A DNA stretch of 37,273 nucleotides from Clostridia bacterium (GCA_017428525.1 JAFRQQ010000035.1:1-37273), one strand, 5' to 3'. Positions 13,791 through 23,253 are shown, counted from the stretch's first letter. The notes: generated by a model from the letters alone, not told the origin. Translations and numbers: made by a program.

Positions 13791-15269
13791 ATGGCTAACA
13801 CCAATCTCTACCGCGACATTGCCGCGCGCACCGGCGGCGATATCTATATCGGCGTCGTCGGGCCGGTCCGCACCGGAAAATCCACCTTCATCAAGCAGTT
13901 TATGGAAACCATGGTGCTGCCCAATATTGCGGACGCCGGCCGCCGTGAACGCGCAACGGACGAGTTGCCGCAATCCGCCGCGGGCAGGACCATCATGACC
14001 GCCGAGCCCAAATTCATCCCAGAGGACGCCGTGGAGATCGAGCTGCCTGAGCATACCCGCATGAAGCTGCGCATGATCGACTGCGTGGGCTACATCGTCC
14101 CCTCCGCGATCGGCTACATTGAGGGCGAAACGCCGCGCATGGTCAAAACGCCGTGGTATGCCGAGGAGATCCCGTTCAACATGGCGGCCGAGGTCGGCAC
14201 GCGCAAGGTCATCGCGGAGCATTCCACCATCGGCCTGGTCGTGACCACGGACGGATCGATCAGCGAAATTCCACGCAGCGAATACGAGGAGGCCGAGCAG
14301 CGCGTGATCGAGGAGCTGCGCGCTTTGGAAAAGCCCTTCATCGTGCTGCTCAACTGCAAGCAGCCGCAGTCCCCCGCCGCGCAGGCGCTCGCCGCGGAGC
14401 TGACGGACCGCTACGGCGTGCCGATTTTGCCGATCAACTGCCTGGAGCTCACGCAGGAGGAGATCGTGCGCATTCTCTCGCAGGTGCTCTTTGAATTCCC
14501 GGTCAAGGAGATCCGCATCTGCCTGCCCGGCTGGGTCGCCGGTCTCGAGCGCACGCACTGGCTGCGCAGCAGCATTTACGGCGCGGTCGCCGCGCTCGCG
14601 AAGGATCTGCACCGTGTGCGGGATGTGAAGGCATTCAGCGCCCGTCTGCAGGAGAGCGAGTATATCCGGGCCGTCACGACGGAGCGCATGGATCTCTCCG
14701 ACGGGAGCGCGACCGTCGCTGCCGCGCTCGATCTGCCGATCTTTCTGCGCGTGCTGCAGGAGCAGACCGGCGTTGAGGCGGCGGATGAGCAGGCGCTGCT
14801 CACGCAGATGAAAGAGCTGGCTGCGGCGAGCCGGCGCATGCGGCGGCTGCAGGACGCGCTCGATGAGGTCGAGGCCACGGGCTATGGCATCGTGCTGCCG
14901 GAAATCGACGATCTGACGCTCGAGGAGCCGGAAATCGTCAAGCAGGGCGGGCGCTACGGCGTGCGTCTGCGGGCAAGCGCCCCGTCGCTGCACATCATGC
15001 GCGCGGAAATTCAGACCGAGGTCGCGCCGATCGTCGGCTCCGAATCGCAGTCGGAGGAGCTGATCCGCTACTTGCTCAAGGAATTCGAGGAGAATCCCGC
15101 GGAGATCTGGAAATCCAACATCTTCGGCACGTCCCTGCACGAGCTGGTCAACGAGGGGCTGCACAACAAGCTCTACCGCATGCCGTCCGACGCGCGGCAG
15201 AAGCTGCAGGAAACGCTCGAGCGCATCATCAACGAGGGCTGCAGCGGCCTGATCTGCATCATTCTGTGA
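13791..15269 (+). CDS. spoIVA: Stage IV sporulation protein A (spore coat ATPase)
   Basis: SpoIVA polymerises on the forespore outer membrane, using ATP hydrolysis, to make the basement layer of the spore coat; it works in the mother cell. The 492-residue length is the usual one. The Walker A motif is GPVRTGKST (24-32), the switch-like MIDCVGYIVPSA segment follows, and VVTTDGSISEIPR is highly typical. The protein ends in the conserved GCSGLICIIL tail that targets the forespore surface through SpoVM. GGAGGAG (13779-13785) precedes the ATG. It is monocistronic, with a sigma-E-like promoter, and is direct evidence that the organism has the endospore programme. Confidence 0.97.
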   Translation: MANTNLYRDIAARTGGDIYIGVVGPVRTGKSTFIKQFMETMVLPNIADAGRRERATDELPQSAAGRTIMTAEPKFIPEDAVEIELPEHTRMKLRMIDCVGYIVPSAIGYIEGETPRMVKTPWYAEEIPFNMAAEVGTRKVIAEHSTIGLVVTTDGSISEIPRSEYEEAEQRVIEELRALEKPFIVLLNCKQPQSPAAQALAAELTDRYGVPILPINCLELTQEEIVRILSQVLFEFPVKEIRICLPGWVAGLERTHWLRSSIYGAVAALAKDLHRVRDVKAFSARLQESEYIRAVTTERMDLSDGSATVAAALDLPIFLRVLQEQTGVEAADEQALLTQMKELAAASRRMRRLQDALDEVEATGYGIVLPEIDDLTLEEPEIVKQGGRYGVRLRASAPSLHIMRAEIQTEVAPIVGSESQSEELIRYLLKEFEENPAEIWKSNIFGTSLHELVNEGLHNKLYRMPSDARQKLQETLERIINEGCSGLICIIL

Positions 15270-15311
15270 GCGGCAGGACGCAAAAAATTTGCGGATTCTT
15301 ATAAAAATGGC

Positions 15312-15340
15312 TTTACTTTTTTCGCAGAACTTTCTATAAT
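15312..15340 (+). promoter_or_regulatory. Promoter of the aminotransferase gene
   Basis: TTTACT (15312-15317), a 17-bp spacer and a perfect TATAAT (15335-15340) put the start near 15347, leaving a leader of about 89 bases with no recognised riboswitch. Confidence 0.75.
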
Positions 15341-15435
15341 AAAAAAGAACAGACGGCTTTGCCGCGGACCCGGCGGATGCGCATAACCCGCGCGATGCCG
15401 GACAAATCAATGATCAATGATCGGAGGAAATGAAA

Positions 15436-16653
15436 ATGCGGACGTTGCTCAGATCCGACAAAATGAAAAATGTGCACTCTGATATCAGAGGACCCGTGTT
15501 CGTCGAGGCCATGCGCATGCGCAAGGAAGGCATCGACGTGCTGCGCCTGAACACCGGCAACCCGGCGACCTTCGGCTTCACCATGCCGGACAGCGTGAAA
15601 AACGCGCTGCTGGCCAACGCCGACAAAGCCGTGGCCTACTGCGACCTCAAGGGCATGCCCGAGGCGCGCGAGGCGATCTGCAACTACCATCTCGGCAAAG
15701 GCGTTCCCGGCATCACGCCCGACGACGTGTTCATCGGCAACGGCGTGAGCGAGCTTGTGACCATGGTGCTCACCGTGCTGCTCAACTACGGCGATGAGAT
15801 CCTCGTGCCCGCGCCCGACTATTCGCTGTGGACCAATTCCGTGTGGCTTGCCGGCGCGAAGCCCGTGCATTATCTTTGCGACGAGCAGGCGGAGTGGTAT
15901 CCCGATCTCGATGATATCAAGAAGAAGATCACCTCCAAGACGCGCGCGATCGTGCTCATCAACCCCAACAACCCCACCGGCGCGCTTTACAGCAAGGATT
16001 TCCTCGAGCAGGTGGTGCAGATCGCCAGAGAGAACGACCTGGTCATCTTCTCGGATGAGATCTATGACCGTCTGGTCATGGACGACCTGCCGCACGTTTC
16101 CACCGCGTCCCTCGCGCCGGATCTGACGGTCGTGACGATGAACGGCCTGTCCAAATCGCACATCATCTGCGGCTTCCGCTGCGGCTGGATGGTCATCAGC
16201 GGCCCGAAGGACATCTCGGCCGATTTCAAGGCCGGCGTCAACGCCCTGTGCGCCATGCGTCTGTGCGCGAACGCGCTCACCCAGCTCGTCATCCCCGCCG
16301 CGCTGGCCGATCCCGAAAGCACCCGCGCCATGATCGTGCCCGGCGGCCGGCTCTATGAGCAGCGCGAGGCGACCTGCCGCGAGCTTGCGAAGATCGACGG
16401 CGTCAGCTTTGTGAAGAACAAGGCGGCGTTCTATGTGTTCCCGAAGCTGGACGTCAAGAAGTTCAACATCCACGACGATCAGCAGTTCGCCATGGATTAT
16501 CTCCACGCAAAGAACGTCATGATCATCCCGGGCCGCGGCTTCTCCTGGGAGCAGCCCGACCACTTCCGCATCGTCATGCTGCCCGAGCCGGAGAAGATCG
16601 CAAAGGCCATGGTCGACCTCGGCGACTTCCTGAAGGATTACTGGCAGAAATAA
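15436..16653 (+). CDS. Class I/II PLP aminotransferase, AlaA-like
   Basis: The 405-residue protein is a fold-type I PLP enzyme. NPNNPTG (176-182) binds the cofactor, SDEIYDRL supplies the Asp contacting the pyridine ring, GLSKSHIICGFRCGW contains the Schiff-base Lys240, and the C-terminal FRIVM segment gives the substrate-carboxylate Arg. The start (SDIRGPVFVEAMRMRKEG...LRLNTGNPATFGF) and length closely resemble E. coli AlaA, a glutamate-pyruvate aminotransferase, so alanine synthesis is the likely role; aspartate or tyrosine transamination is possible. The ATG at 15436 (8 bases after GGAGG at 15423-15427) is preferred to the ATG at 15430, which would be too close. Confidence 0.9.
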   Translation: MRTLLRSDKMKNVHSDIRGPVFVEAMRMRKEGIDVLRLNTGNPATFGFTMPDSVKNALLANADKAVAYCDLKGMPEAREAICNYHLGKGVPGITPDDVFIGNGVSELVTMVLTVLLNYGDEILVPAPDYSLWTNSVWLAGAKPVHYLCDEQAEWYPDLDDIKKKITSKTRAIVLINPNNPTGALYSKDFLEQVVQIARENDLVIFSDEIYDRLVMDDLPHVSTASLAPDLTVVTMNGLSKSHIICGFRCGWMVISGPKDISADFKAGVNALCAMRLCANALTQLVIPAALADPESTRAMIVPGGRLYEQREATCRELAKIDGVSFVKNKAAFYVFPKLDVKKFNIHDDQQFAMDYLHAKNVMIIPGRGFSWEQPDHFRIVMLPEPEKIAKAMVDLGDFLKDYWQK

Positions 16654-16676
16654 ACATCCGTACGATCGCTTCCGAC

Positions 16677-16708
16677 AGCGTGCTGCAGTCTGATGATTGC
16701 GGCACGCT
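16677..16708 (+). terminator. Terminator of the aminotransferase gene
   Basis: AGCGTGCTGCA (16677-16687) pairs with TGCGGCACGCT (16698-16708), with one G-U pair. TTTCTTTC follows. Confidence 0.8.
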
Positions 16709-16716
16709 TTCTTTCA

Positions 16717-16789
16717 TGAGGAATCAGGAATGAGGAGGGAGGAATTGGGAATGTCGGGAAATGAGGAATTCGGAAGGAGGAATGAGGAA
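16717..16789 (+). repeat. Degenerate heptamer array
   Basis: Units such as TGAGGAA, TCAGGAA, TGAGGAG, GGAGGAA and TTGGGAA run in 7-bp register from 16717 to 16751. After a register slip, TGAGGAA, TTCGGAA, GGAGGAA and TGAGGAA run from 16762 to 16789. It is related to the 9867-9950 array but more diverged. Confidence 0.65.
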
Positions 16790-16836
16790 TGAATGGTGGG
16801 CTGCGCCCACACCCGATTAAATCATTGGACGATGTT

Positions 16837-16861
16837 GTAGAGCACGCATATATGCGTGCCG
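16837..16861 (+). repeat. GTAG-type palindromic repeat
   Basis: GTAG (16837-16840) is followed by the perfect 18-bp palindrome GCACGCATATATGCGTGC (16842-16859) and CG. Confidence 0.65.
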
Positions 16862-16900
16862 CGTATTTTCTATAAACCATCGGCGACGCACAGCGCCCAT

Positions 16901-16924
16901 GTAGGGGCGAACTGTGTTCGCCCG
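16901..16924 (+). repeat. GTAG-type palindromic repeat
   Basis: GTAG (16901-16904) precedes arms GGGCGAAC and GTTCGCCC around TGT, then G. Confidence 0.7.
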
Positions 16925-17092
16925 TCCTGCCTTTCGCTGTCCGACAGAAAGAAATCCATGTGATCGTTGCGCTGTATTCTATCACAAACCACTGGCGAGA
17001 GCCGCCGATGATTTCATTTGGACGCGCCGTTTCCAGTCGTGCATTGATCGTCCGCAAATCCCGCAAATCCGCAAGAATCGCCGCGTTTTTCG

Positions 17093-17121
17093 TTTACAAT
17101 CCGTCCGTTTCGTGCTATAAT
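17093..17121 (+). promoter_or_regulatory. Promoter of mutY
   Basis: TTTACA (17093-17098), a 17-bp spacer and a perfect TATAAT (17116-17121) put the start near 17128. Confidence 0.8.
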
Positions 17122-17165
17122 AACCGTATCAAACGCACGGGAGGCGATGCGCAACGGAACATCTG

Positions 17166-18185
17166 ATGCATCTGGCAGAGGAACTGCCGGTCTGGTTCGC
17201 GGCGCAGGCGCGCCCCCTGCCCTGGCGGGCGGACGCTGATCCCTATCACGTCTGGATCTCCGAAATCATGCTGCAGCAAACGCGCGTGGAGGCGGTCGTC
17301 GGCTACTATCACCGCTTTCTCGACGCGCTGCCGACCCTGCACGCGCTGGCCGCCGTGGAGGAGGAACAGCTGCTCAAGCTCTGGGAAGGCCTCGGCTACT
17401 ATAACCGCGCGCGCAACCTGCAAAAAGCCGCGCAGCAGATCGAAGCGCAGCACGGCGGCGTCTTCCCGCGCACCTATGATGAAATCCGCGCCCTGCCCGG
17501 CATCGGCCCCTACACGGCCGGCGCGATCGGCTCGATCTGCTTTGACCTGCCCACGCCCGCGGTGGACGGCAACGTGCTGCGCGTCGTCACGCGCTTTGAG
17601 GCGGACGAAAGCAACATCGACCGGGAGAGCACGAAAAAGCAGATTGCGGCACGTCTGAAGCCGCTCTACCGCCCCGGGCTGTGCGGCGTGATGACGCAGA
17701 GCCTGATGGAGCTGGGCGCCTGCGTGTGCGTGCCCAACGGCGCGCCCCACTGCGAGCGCTGTCCGCTGGCCGCGACCTGCCGCAGCGCCGACGGCGGCTG
17801 GATGCGTCTGCCCGTGCGGGATAAGAAAAAAGCCCGCCGGCAGATTGAGAAAACCGTGCTTGTTCTGCAGTGCGGGGAGCGGATCGCCATCCGCAAGCGC
17901 AAAGGCACCGGCCTGCTGGCCAACCTCTGGGAATTTCCGAATTACGACGTGCCCGCCGCGGAAGCGCCGGCGCAGGCGCAGCAGGCGGCGGAAGCGCTCT
18001 GCGGCACGCCGGTCACCCTGCTGGGCACGCAGCGCTACACGCATATTTTCACGCACGTGGAGTGGCACATGACGGCCTACCGCTTCGCCTGCGGCGCGCT
18101 GCCCCCGGACTGCACGGCGGCAACGGCGGCCGAGCTCGAGCACGTTTACGCGCTGCCCTCCGCGTTCCGACCCTTCTTTGAATAA
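17166..18185 (+). CDS. mutY: A/G-specific adenine DNA glycosylase
   Basis: MutY removes adenine mispaired with 8-oxoguanine, protecting against G:C to T:A mutation. The 339-residue protein has the HhH-GPD fold: catalytic Glu33 (ISEIMLQQT), hairpin LPGIGPYTAGAI (110-121) and catalytic Asp134 (PAVDGNVLRV). The iron-sulfur cluster ligands are Cys188, Cys196, Cys199 and Cys205. The C-terminal ~120 residues are the NUDIX-like 8-oxoG recognition domain (KGTGLLANLWEFP, YTHIFTHVEW). The start is less certain than the family: GGGAGG (17139-17144) is 21 bases before this ATG, and a nearer ATG at 17147 is out of frame. Monocistronic. Confidence 0.94.
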   Translation: MHLAEELPVWFAAQARPLPWRADADPYHVWISEIMLQQTRVEAVVGYYHRFLDALPTLHALAAVEEEQLLKLWEGLGYYNRARNLQKAAQQIEAQHGGVFPRTYDEIRALPGIGPYTAGAIGSICFDLPTPAVDGNVLRVVTRFEADESNIDRESTKKQIAARLKPLYRPGLCGVMTQSLMELGACVCVPNGAPHCERCPLAATCRSADGGWMRLPVRDKKKARRQIEKTVLVLQCGERIAIRKRKGTGLLANLWEFPNYDVPAAEAPAQAQQAAEALCGTPVTLLGTQRYTHIFTHVEWHMTAYRFACGALPPDCTAATAAELEHVYALPSAFRPFFE

Positions 18186-18206
18186 ACAGCAGCGGCGGTC
18201 TGCATC

Positions 18207-18234
18207 GAGGCCCGCGCCGTTCGGCGCGGGCCTC
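18207..18234 (+). terminator. Terminator of mutY
   Basis: GAGGCCCGCGCC (18207-18218) and GGCGCGGGCCTC (18223-18234) form a perfect 12-bp stem around GTTC, followed by TTTT. It also lies 36 bases beyond the end of the convergent oppA gene, where it lacks a T run for that strand. Confidence 0.85.
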
Positions 18235-18269
18235 TTTTGCTATGCGTTCAGTTTTGCGTTTGCCGCTGC

Positions 18270-20108
18270 TCAGCCCGCCTTGTAGGTGCAGTACATGAAG
18301 TACTTATAGCCGAGCGGGTTGGAGAAGAAGCCCTGCACGGAGGAATCCAGCATGTAGAGATCCGTGTAGTAATAGATCGGCGTGATGCAGCCGGTCGCCA
18401 TGAGCATATCCTCGGCAACGTGCATGAGCTTGTAGCGCACGGTGTTGTCGGTGCAGCTCTTGATCGTGGAGATCAGCACGTCATAGGTCTCAGCCCAGGT
18501 GCCTTCCTCAACCTTGATATCATAGCCGTACGGCGTCAGATCCAGGCTGTAGGCAGCCACATCGGCATGGTCGCCCTTGCCGAACTGGATGTCGTTGTTG
18601 CCGGAGGCGGTGACCCACATATCCAGGAAGCAGATGGGATCGTTGTAGTCGGCAACCCAGCCGTTGCGGGCAACGGAGTAATCGCCGGCTTTACGGGTGT
18701 TCAGGAAGGTTGCCCATTCCTGGTTCTCCATCGACATCGGGATGCCGACGTTGGCAAGCGCGGACTGGATGTATTCACCGATCGCCTTGTGGCCCTCATT
18801 GGTGTTGTAGAGATAGACCAAGGACGGGAAGTTGGTGAGCTTACCGGTCGCTTCGTCGAAGTCATAATACTTCTTGAGCGTCTCCATGGCGGAGGCAAAG
18901 TTGGCCTCGAGCGCCTCTGCGGAGGCATCGAAATAGCCGACGAACTGATCGCTTACGCCGGTGTTCTTGTAGAACTCGGAGCCGTCCGCATCGGTCATGC
19001 CCATCGCGACGAAGGAGGAGGCCGGAATCTGGCCGCCCTGCGCGATGGAGTCGATGATGTAGTTGCGGTCAAGCAGGAGGGAAACGGCCTTGCGGATCTC
19101 CGCCTTCGCGTTCTCCGCTTCCACGCCGGTCAGGTTGCTGCCTTCGGGCAGGATGTTCTCGTTGACGTTCCAGCAGACATAATACGTGCCGATCTGGCCG
19201 ACATTGAAGAACTCATCGGGATACTCCTTCTTGAGCGTCTCGATCTCATTGGTCGGCACGTCGTCGATCAGCGCCCAGTCGCCGTTCTTGAAGTTGGAGA
19301 GCTGGTTGTTCGCATCATCGGAGAGATAGAAGTTGATCGTATCCATCGTCACCTCGGCGGCGTCGGGATGATTCTCATTCTTCTCAATGGTGATCAGGGA
19401 GTTGTGCTCCCAGGCCTTCATCTTGTAAAGACCGTTGCAGACATAGGTCGCGGGGTCGGTCGCCCAGGCTTCATTGGCAACCACGTCCTCACGCACGGGG
19501 AAATAGGTCGGGAACGCAAGCAGCTCATTCCAGTAAGGAACGGCATTGGCAAGCGTGACCTCCAGGGTCTTGTCGTCAACCGCCTTGACGTTCAGCTTGG
19601 CGTCGGGGTTGACATAGTTTTCCTGATCGTCGGTTTCCCAGATCGCTTCATAGCCGTCCACGACCTCGAACATGTAGCCGTAATCGGCGGCCAGCGAGGT
19701 GGAAGCGGCGCGCTGCCAGGCAAAGGCGAAGTCGCCGGCGGTGACGTCCTTGCCGTCGGACCATTTCATGCCGTCGCGCAGGGTGTAGGTGTAGGTCACG
19801 GTGCCGTCTTCATTCTCAACGCCTTCCGTAAGCTCCTGTGCGGCGTCGGGAACGATCACGAGCTTGCCGCTGTCATCCTGCGCCCACTTGGCAAGGCCGG
19901 AGAACAGATGCGCGAGCATCGTCGCGCCGTCAACAGCGGAGTTCAGCGCGGGGTCGATGGTGTCGGGCTCGGAGGCCAGGCACACGTTGATGGCTCTGGT
20001 GTCGGTTCCCGGCTCCTCGGGCTTGTTGCCGGGGGTCTTGCCGCAGGCCGCAAGGCTGCACACGATGGCGAGCGCGACCAGAATGGCTGCGAGCTTCTTG
20101 AGTTTCAT
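18270..20108 (-). CDS. oppA: Oligopeptide ABC transporter substrate-binding lipoprotein
   Basis: This is the extracytoplasmic peptide receptor that delivers oligopeptides to OppBC. The 612-residue protein has a lipoprotein signal ending SLAAC (lipidated Cys22). The SBP family 5 pattern follows: LASEPDTIDPALNSAVDGAT, then GLAKW, and the signature region YTYTLRDGMKWSDGKDVTAGDFAFAWQRA. RNGWVADYNDPICFLDMW lies near the C terminus. A short linker follows the Cys. AAAGGA lies upstream of the ATG. It is the last gene of the opp operon, 68 bases after oppF, with an imperfect hairpin in the gap that could modulate its level. Confidence 0.93.
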   Translation of the reverse strand: MKLKKLAAILVALAIVCSLAACGKTPGNKPEEPGTDTRAINVCLASEPDTIDPALNSAVDGATMLAHLFSGLAKWAQDDSGKLVIVPDAAQELTEGVENEDGTVTYTYTLRDGMKWSDGKDVTAGDFAFAWQRAASTSLAADYGYMFEVVDGYEAIWETDDQENYVNPDAKLNVKAVDDKTLEVTLANAVPYWNELLAFPTYFPVREDVVANEAWATDPATYVCNGLYKMKAWEHNSLITIEKNENHPDAAEVTMDTINFYLSDDANNQLSNFKNGDWALIDDVPTNEIETLKKEYPDEFFNVGQIGTYYVCWNVNENILPEGSNLTGVEAENAKAEIRKAVSLLLDRNYIIDSIAQGGQIPASSFVAMGMTDADGSEFYKNTGVSDQFVGYFDASAEALEANFASAMETLKKYYDFDEATGKLTNFPSLVYLYNTNEGHKAIGEYIQSALANVGIPMSMENQEWATFLNTRKAGDYSVARNGWVADYNDPICFLDMWVTASGNNDIQFGKGDHADVAAYSLDLTPYGYDIKVEEGTWAETYDVLISTIKSCTDNTVRYKLMHVAEDMLMATGCITPIYYYTDLYMLDSSVQGFFSNPLGYKYFMYCTYKAG

Positions 20109-20126
20109 GGGGAATCAATCCTTTCT

Positions 20127-20175
20127 AAAAAATTATTTTTCTATTTGCGAACGTTCCGAAGAACGAACGGGCCGA
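20127..20175 (-). other. Imperfect hairpin between oppF and oppA
   Basis: On the - strand CGTTCGTTC and GAACGTTCG can form a 7-of-9 paired stem, followed at some distance by an A/T-rich stretch and the oppA ribosome site. It may be an attenuator or an mRNA-processing/stability hairpin; this is inference. Confidence 0.35.
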
Positions 20176-20176
20176 A

Positions 20177-21157
20177 TCAGTTGACCTCCGCCACGCGATG
20201 GCAGGCGACGAAGTGGCCGGCGGAGACCTCCTCAAAGGGCGGCATGCTTTCGGCGCATTTGTCGCATGCGTAGCGGCAGCGGGTGCGGAAGGGGCAACCG
20301 GAGGGCGCGTTGAGCGGGCTCGGGATATCGCCCGAGAGCACGATGCGCTTGTTGGCGCGCGCGACCTGCGGGTCCGGCACCGGCACGGCGGAGAGCAGCG
20401 ACTGGGAATAGGGATGCAGCGGGTGATCGTAAATCTCCCCTGCGCTCGCGAGCTCCACCATGTGGCCGAGATACATCACGGCAATGCGGTCGGAGATGTG
20501 GCGCACGACCAGCAGATCATGCGCGATGAACAGATAGGTCAGGCCGAGCTTCTCCTGCAGATCGTCAAACATATTGATCACCTGCGCCTGAATGGAAACA
20601 TCCAGCGCGGAGACCGGCTCGTCGCAGACAATGAAATCGGGATCGACGGCAAGCGCGCGCGCGATGCCGATGCGCTGACGCTGCCCGCCGGAGAATTCGT
20701 GCGCATACCGCGCGGCATGCTCGCTGTTGAGGCCGACGTAATCCATCAGCTCGAGAATGCGGTCCTGGCGTTCCGCCTTGGTCTTGCAAAGATTGTGCAC
20801 ATCCAGCGGCTCGCCGATGATGTCGGAGACGGTCATGCGCGGATTGAGCGAGGAATAGGGATCCTGAAACACCATCGTCGCCTTTTTGCGGAATTCCCGG
20901 ATATCCGCCTTGGTGCGGATCTGCTTGCCGTCATACCAGATTTCGCCGCCGGTCGGCTTGTAAAGATGCAGGATCGTGCGCCCGACCGTGGTCTTGCCGC
21001 AGCCGGATTCGCCGACCAGACCGAGGGTTTCGCCCTTCTGAATGGAGAAAGAAACGCCGTCCACGGCCTTGAGCGGTTTCGAGCGCAGCAGGCCCGTATT
21101 GATCATGAAATATTCCTTGAGGTCCTTGACCTCGATCAACGGTCTGTTTTCAGGCAT
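20177..21157 (-). CDS. oppF: Oligopeptide ABC transporter ATP-binding protein
   Basis: One of the two cytoplasmic ATPases that power peptide import. The 326-residue protein has Walker [10 protein letters not shown] (49-57), the ABC signature [14 protein letters not shown], Walker [14 protein letters not shown] and the H-loop in [13 protein letters not shown]. The C-terminal oligopeptide-transporter extension includes [16 protein letters not shown]; its Cys-rich arrangement is typical of this subfamily. The ATG at 21157 overlaps the end of oppD by 8 bases, implying translational coupling; an in-frame ATG at 21166 is possible. Confidence 0.93.
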   Translation of the reverse strand: MPENRPLIEVKDLKEYFMINTGLLRSKPLKAVDGVSFSIQKGETLGLVGESGCGKTTVGRTILHLYKPTGGEIWYDGKQIRTKADIREFRKKATMVFQDPYSSLNPRMTVSDIIGEPLDVHNLCKTKAERQDRILELMDYVGLNSEHAARYAHEFSGGQRQRIGIARALAVDPDFIVCDEPVSALDVSIQAQVINMFDDLQEKLGLTYLFIAHDLLVVRHISDRIAVMYLGHMVELASAGEIYDHPLHPYSQSLLSAVPVPDPQVARANKRIVLSGDIPSPLNAPSGCPFRTRCRYACDKCAESMPPFEEVSAGHFVACHRVAEVN

Positions 21158-22169
21158 CCGTGTCACCGCCTTCCTCTCCGAGCGTCAGGGTGCCGTCCGC
21201 CAGACCCTGCTTGACATTCATCCAGCAGGCGGCGGCGTGGCCCTCATTGATCTGCATGCGGTCCGCGCGCTGCTGAATGCAGATCTTCATCGCGTTGTCG
21301 CAGCGCGGCGCAAACGGGCAGCCCTTGGGCAGATTCAGCAGGTCGATCGGCGTGCCGGTGATGGGCTGCAGCTTCTTGCCGGCCGTGTCCGCAGTCGGGA
21401 TCGAGCGCATGAGGCCCTTGGTGTATTCATGTCTGGGATGGTAGAAAATCTCATCTGCCGTCCCCTGCTCGCAGATGGAGCCCGCATACATCACGACCAC
21501 CTCGTCGCACATCTGCGCCACAACGCCCAGATCGTGGGTGATCATGATGATCGCCATGCCCAGCTCCTTCTGAAGCTGGCCCATCAGCTCGAGAATCTGC
21601 GCCTGAATGGTCACATCCAGCGCCGTGGTCGGCTCGTCCGCGATCAGGATATCCGGCTCGCAGGCCAGCGCCATGGCGATCATGACGCGCTGACGCATGC
21701 CGCCCGAATGCTCAAACGGATACTGCTTCATCCGCTTTTCCGGCTCGTTGATATTGACCAGGCGCAGCATTTCCACCGCACGGTCATAGGCCTCCTTGCG
21801 GTTGCGGTTGGTGTGAAGGAGAATGGCCTCCATCAGCTGACGGCCGATGGTATAGGTCGGATTCAGCGAGGTCATCGGATCCTGAAAGATGATCGAGATC
21901 CGGTTGCCGCGCACGGTTTTCATCACCTTTTCGCCCGCGCCCACGAGCTCCTGCCCGTCGAGCTTGACGGAGCCGCCGACAATCTTGCCGGTGCCGGCGA
22001 GAATCTGCAGGATCGAATACGCGGTCACGGATTTGCCCGAGCCGGATTCGCCCACGATGCCCAGCACCTTGCCGCGCTCGAGCGAAAACGAAACATCGTT
22101 GACGGCCTTGACTTCACCCGCGTCGGTGAAGAACGAGGTCTTTAAATGACTGACTTCCAGTAACGCCAT
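21150..22169 (-). CDS. oppD: Oligopeptide ABC transporter ATP-binding protein
   Basis: The partner ATPase of OppF. The 339-residue protein shows Walker A GESGSGKS (40-47), the Q-loop in [12 protein letters not shown], signature [14 protein letters not shown], Walker [16 protein letters not shown] and the H-loop histidine in [14 protein letters not shown]. The C-terminal [15 protein letters not shown] segment is typical of peptide importers. It lies 13 bases after oppC and overlaps oppF. It would act with OppBC at the inner face of the membrane. Confidence 0.93.
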   Translation of the reverse strand: MALLEVSHLKTSFFTDAGEVKAVNDVSFSLERGKVLGIVGESGSGKSVTAYSILQILAGTGKIVGGSVKLDGQELVGAGEKVMKTVRGNRISIIFQDPMTSLNPTYTIGRQLMEAILLHTNRNRKEAYDRAVEMLRLVNINEPEKRMKQYPFEHSGGMRQRVMIAMALACEPDILIADEPTTALDVTIQAQILELMGQLQKELGMAIIMITHDLGVVAQMCDEVVVMYAGSICEQGTADEIFYHPRHEYTKGLMRSIPTADTAGKKLQPITGTPIDLLNLPKGCPFAPRCDNAMKICIQQRADRMQINEGHAAACWMNVKQGLADGTLTLGEEGGDTDA

Positions 22170-22182
22170 CTTGCTGCCCTCC

Positions 22183-23241
22183 TTATTGATTCAGCTTCGG
22201 GTCAAACGCGTCGCGCAGACCGTCGCCGAACAGATTCAGGCTCAGCACGATCAGCGAGATCACGATCGCGGGGATGACCAGACGGTAGGGATAACTGGTC
22301 AGGCCGTTGAGCGCCTCCGACGCGAGGGAGCCGAGCGAAGGCATCGGCGCGTTGACGCCGAGGCCCAGGAAGGAAAGATAGCTTTCCGTAAAGATTGCCG
22401 AGGGGATCTGCAGCGCGGAGGAAATGATGACCACGCTGATGCAGTTCGGGATCAGGTGCTTTGTGATGATCCAGCGGCCCTTTGCGCCGGTCGCCTGCGC
22501 GGAGAGCACATATTCCTGCTCGCGCAGCGAAAGGATCTGACCGCGGATCAGGCGCGCCATGCCGACCCAGTAAAGCAGGGCGAACACGATGAACAGGCTG
22601 ATCATATTCGAGCCGATGCTCTCGAGCGCCGTGCCGGCGATCAGGGGCTTGAGCGTGAGCTTGAGCACGGCGGAGAGCAGGATGACCATCAGCATATCCG
22701 GCAGGGAGTAAATAATATCCACAAAGCGCATGATCACCATATCGACCTTGCCGCCGAAGTAGCCGGAGACCGAGCCGATCAGCATGCCGATGATCAGCAC
22801 GATGATGCTCGCAAACAGACCGACGGCCAGCGACACGCGCGTGCCGTAAATCACGCGGATGAAATAATCACGCCCGGCCGCGTCCGTGCCGAAGATATGG
22901 GGAAACACGCGCTCGCCCGCGTCGATCTTCGCCTGCTCGGTCCTGCCGTATTCAAACGGCGCAAGGTTGTTGTAGGAGGCGTCCACGGGCTTGCCGGGCT
23001 GCACGCCGAGCTGCGTTTCATAGGAATAGGGCCAGAACGCGGGGATCAGAATGCTGGAAAGTGCAATGACAAGGATGATCAGAAAGCTGACGAACGCAAC
23101 TTTGTTTTTATAAAGACGCTTCACACCGTCGCGGAAGAACGTGGAGGAGGGGCGCATCTGCACCATGTATTCCTTCTCCTTGTCGCTGGCGGGCAGGAAC
23201 ATATCCAGGTCCACATGACCGGAAAAGATGTTTTTCTTCAC
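22183..23241 (-). CDS. oppC: Oligopeptide ABC transporter permease
   Basis: The 352-residue membrane protein has an N-terminal cytoplasmic region of about 45 residues, one helix, a long external loop (about 75-125) and five further helices. The family EAA loop is visible (VLSAQATGAKGRWIITKHLIPN), as is the ESYLSFLGLGVNAPMPSLGSL segment characteristic of OppC/DppC. It pairs with OppB to form the membrane channel. It is 12 bases after oppB and 13 before oppD. Confidence 0.92.
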   Translation of the reverse strand: MKKNIFSGHVDLDMFLPASDKEKEYMVQMRPSSTFFRDGVKRLYKNKVAFVSFLIILVIALSSILIPAFWPYSYETQLGVQPGKPVDASYNNLAPFEYGRTEQAKIDAGERVFPHIFGTDAAGRDYFIRVIYGTRVSLAVGLFASIIVLIIGMLIGSVSGYFGGKVDMVIMRFVDIIYSLPDMLMVILLSAVLKLTLKPLIAGTALESIGSNMISLFIVFALLYWVGMARLIRGQILSLREQEYVLSAQATGAKGRWIITKHLIPNCISVVIISSALQIPSAIFTESYLSFLGLGVNAPMPSLGSLASEALNGLTSYPYRLVIPAIVISLIVLSLNLFGDGLRDAFDPKLNQ

Positions 23242-23253
23242 TGTGCCGCCTCC

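Larger units (their letters stand above)
16654..17165. other. Gene-free, repeat-dense intergenic region
   Basis: About 510 bases without a convincing gene. It holds a terminator (16677-16708), a heptamer array (16717-16789), two GTAG-type palindromes (16837-16861 and 16901-16924) and the mutY promoter. Its make-up parallels 9489-9998. Confidence 0.75.

Noticed and set aside
15279..15293. Terminator after spoIVA (CGCAAA-AAA-TTTGCG)
   Set aside because: The stem is only 6 A/T-rich base pairs and no T run follows, so it is too weak to call.
11950..15410. Two long open frames on the - strand (572 and 581 codons)
   Set aside because: They are antisense to GH5 and spoIVA, respectively, and have no family motifs or ribosome sites.
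18237..20273. 678-codon open frame on the + strand
   Set aside because: It is the complement of the oppA coding frame, a common artefact in GC-rich genes. oppA has a clear signal peptide, motifs and ribosome site.
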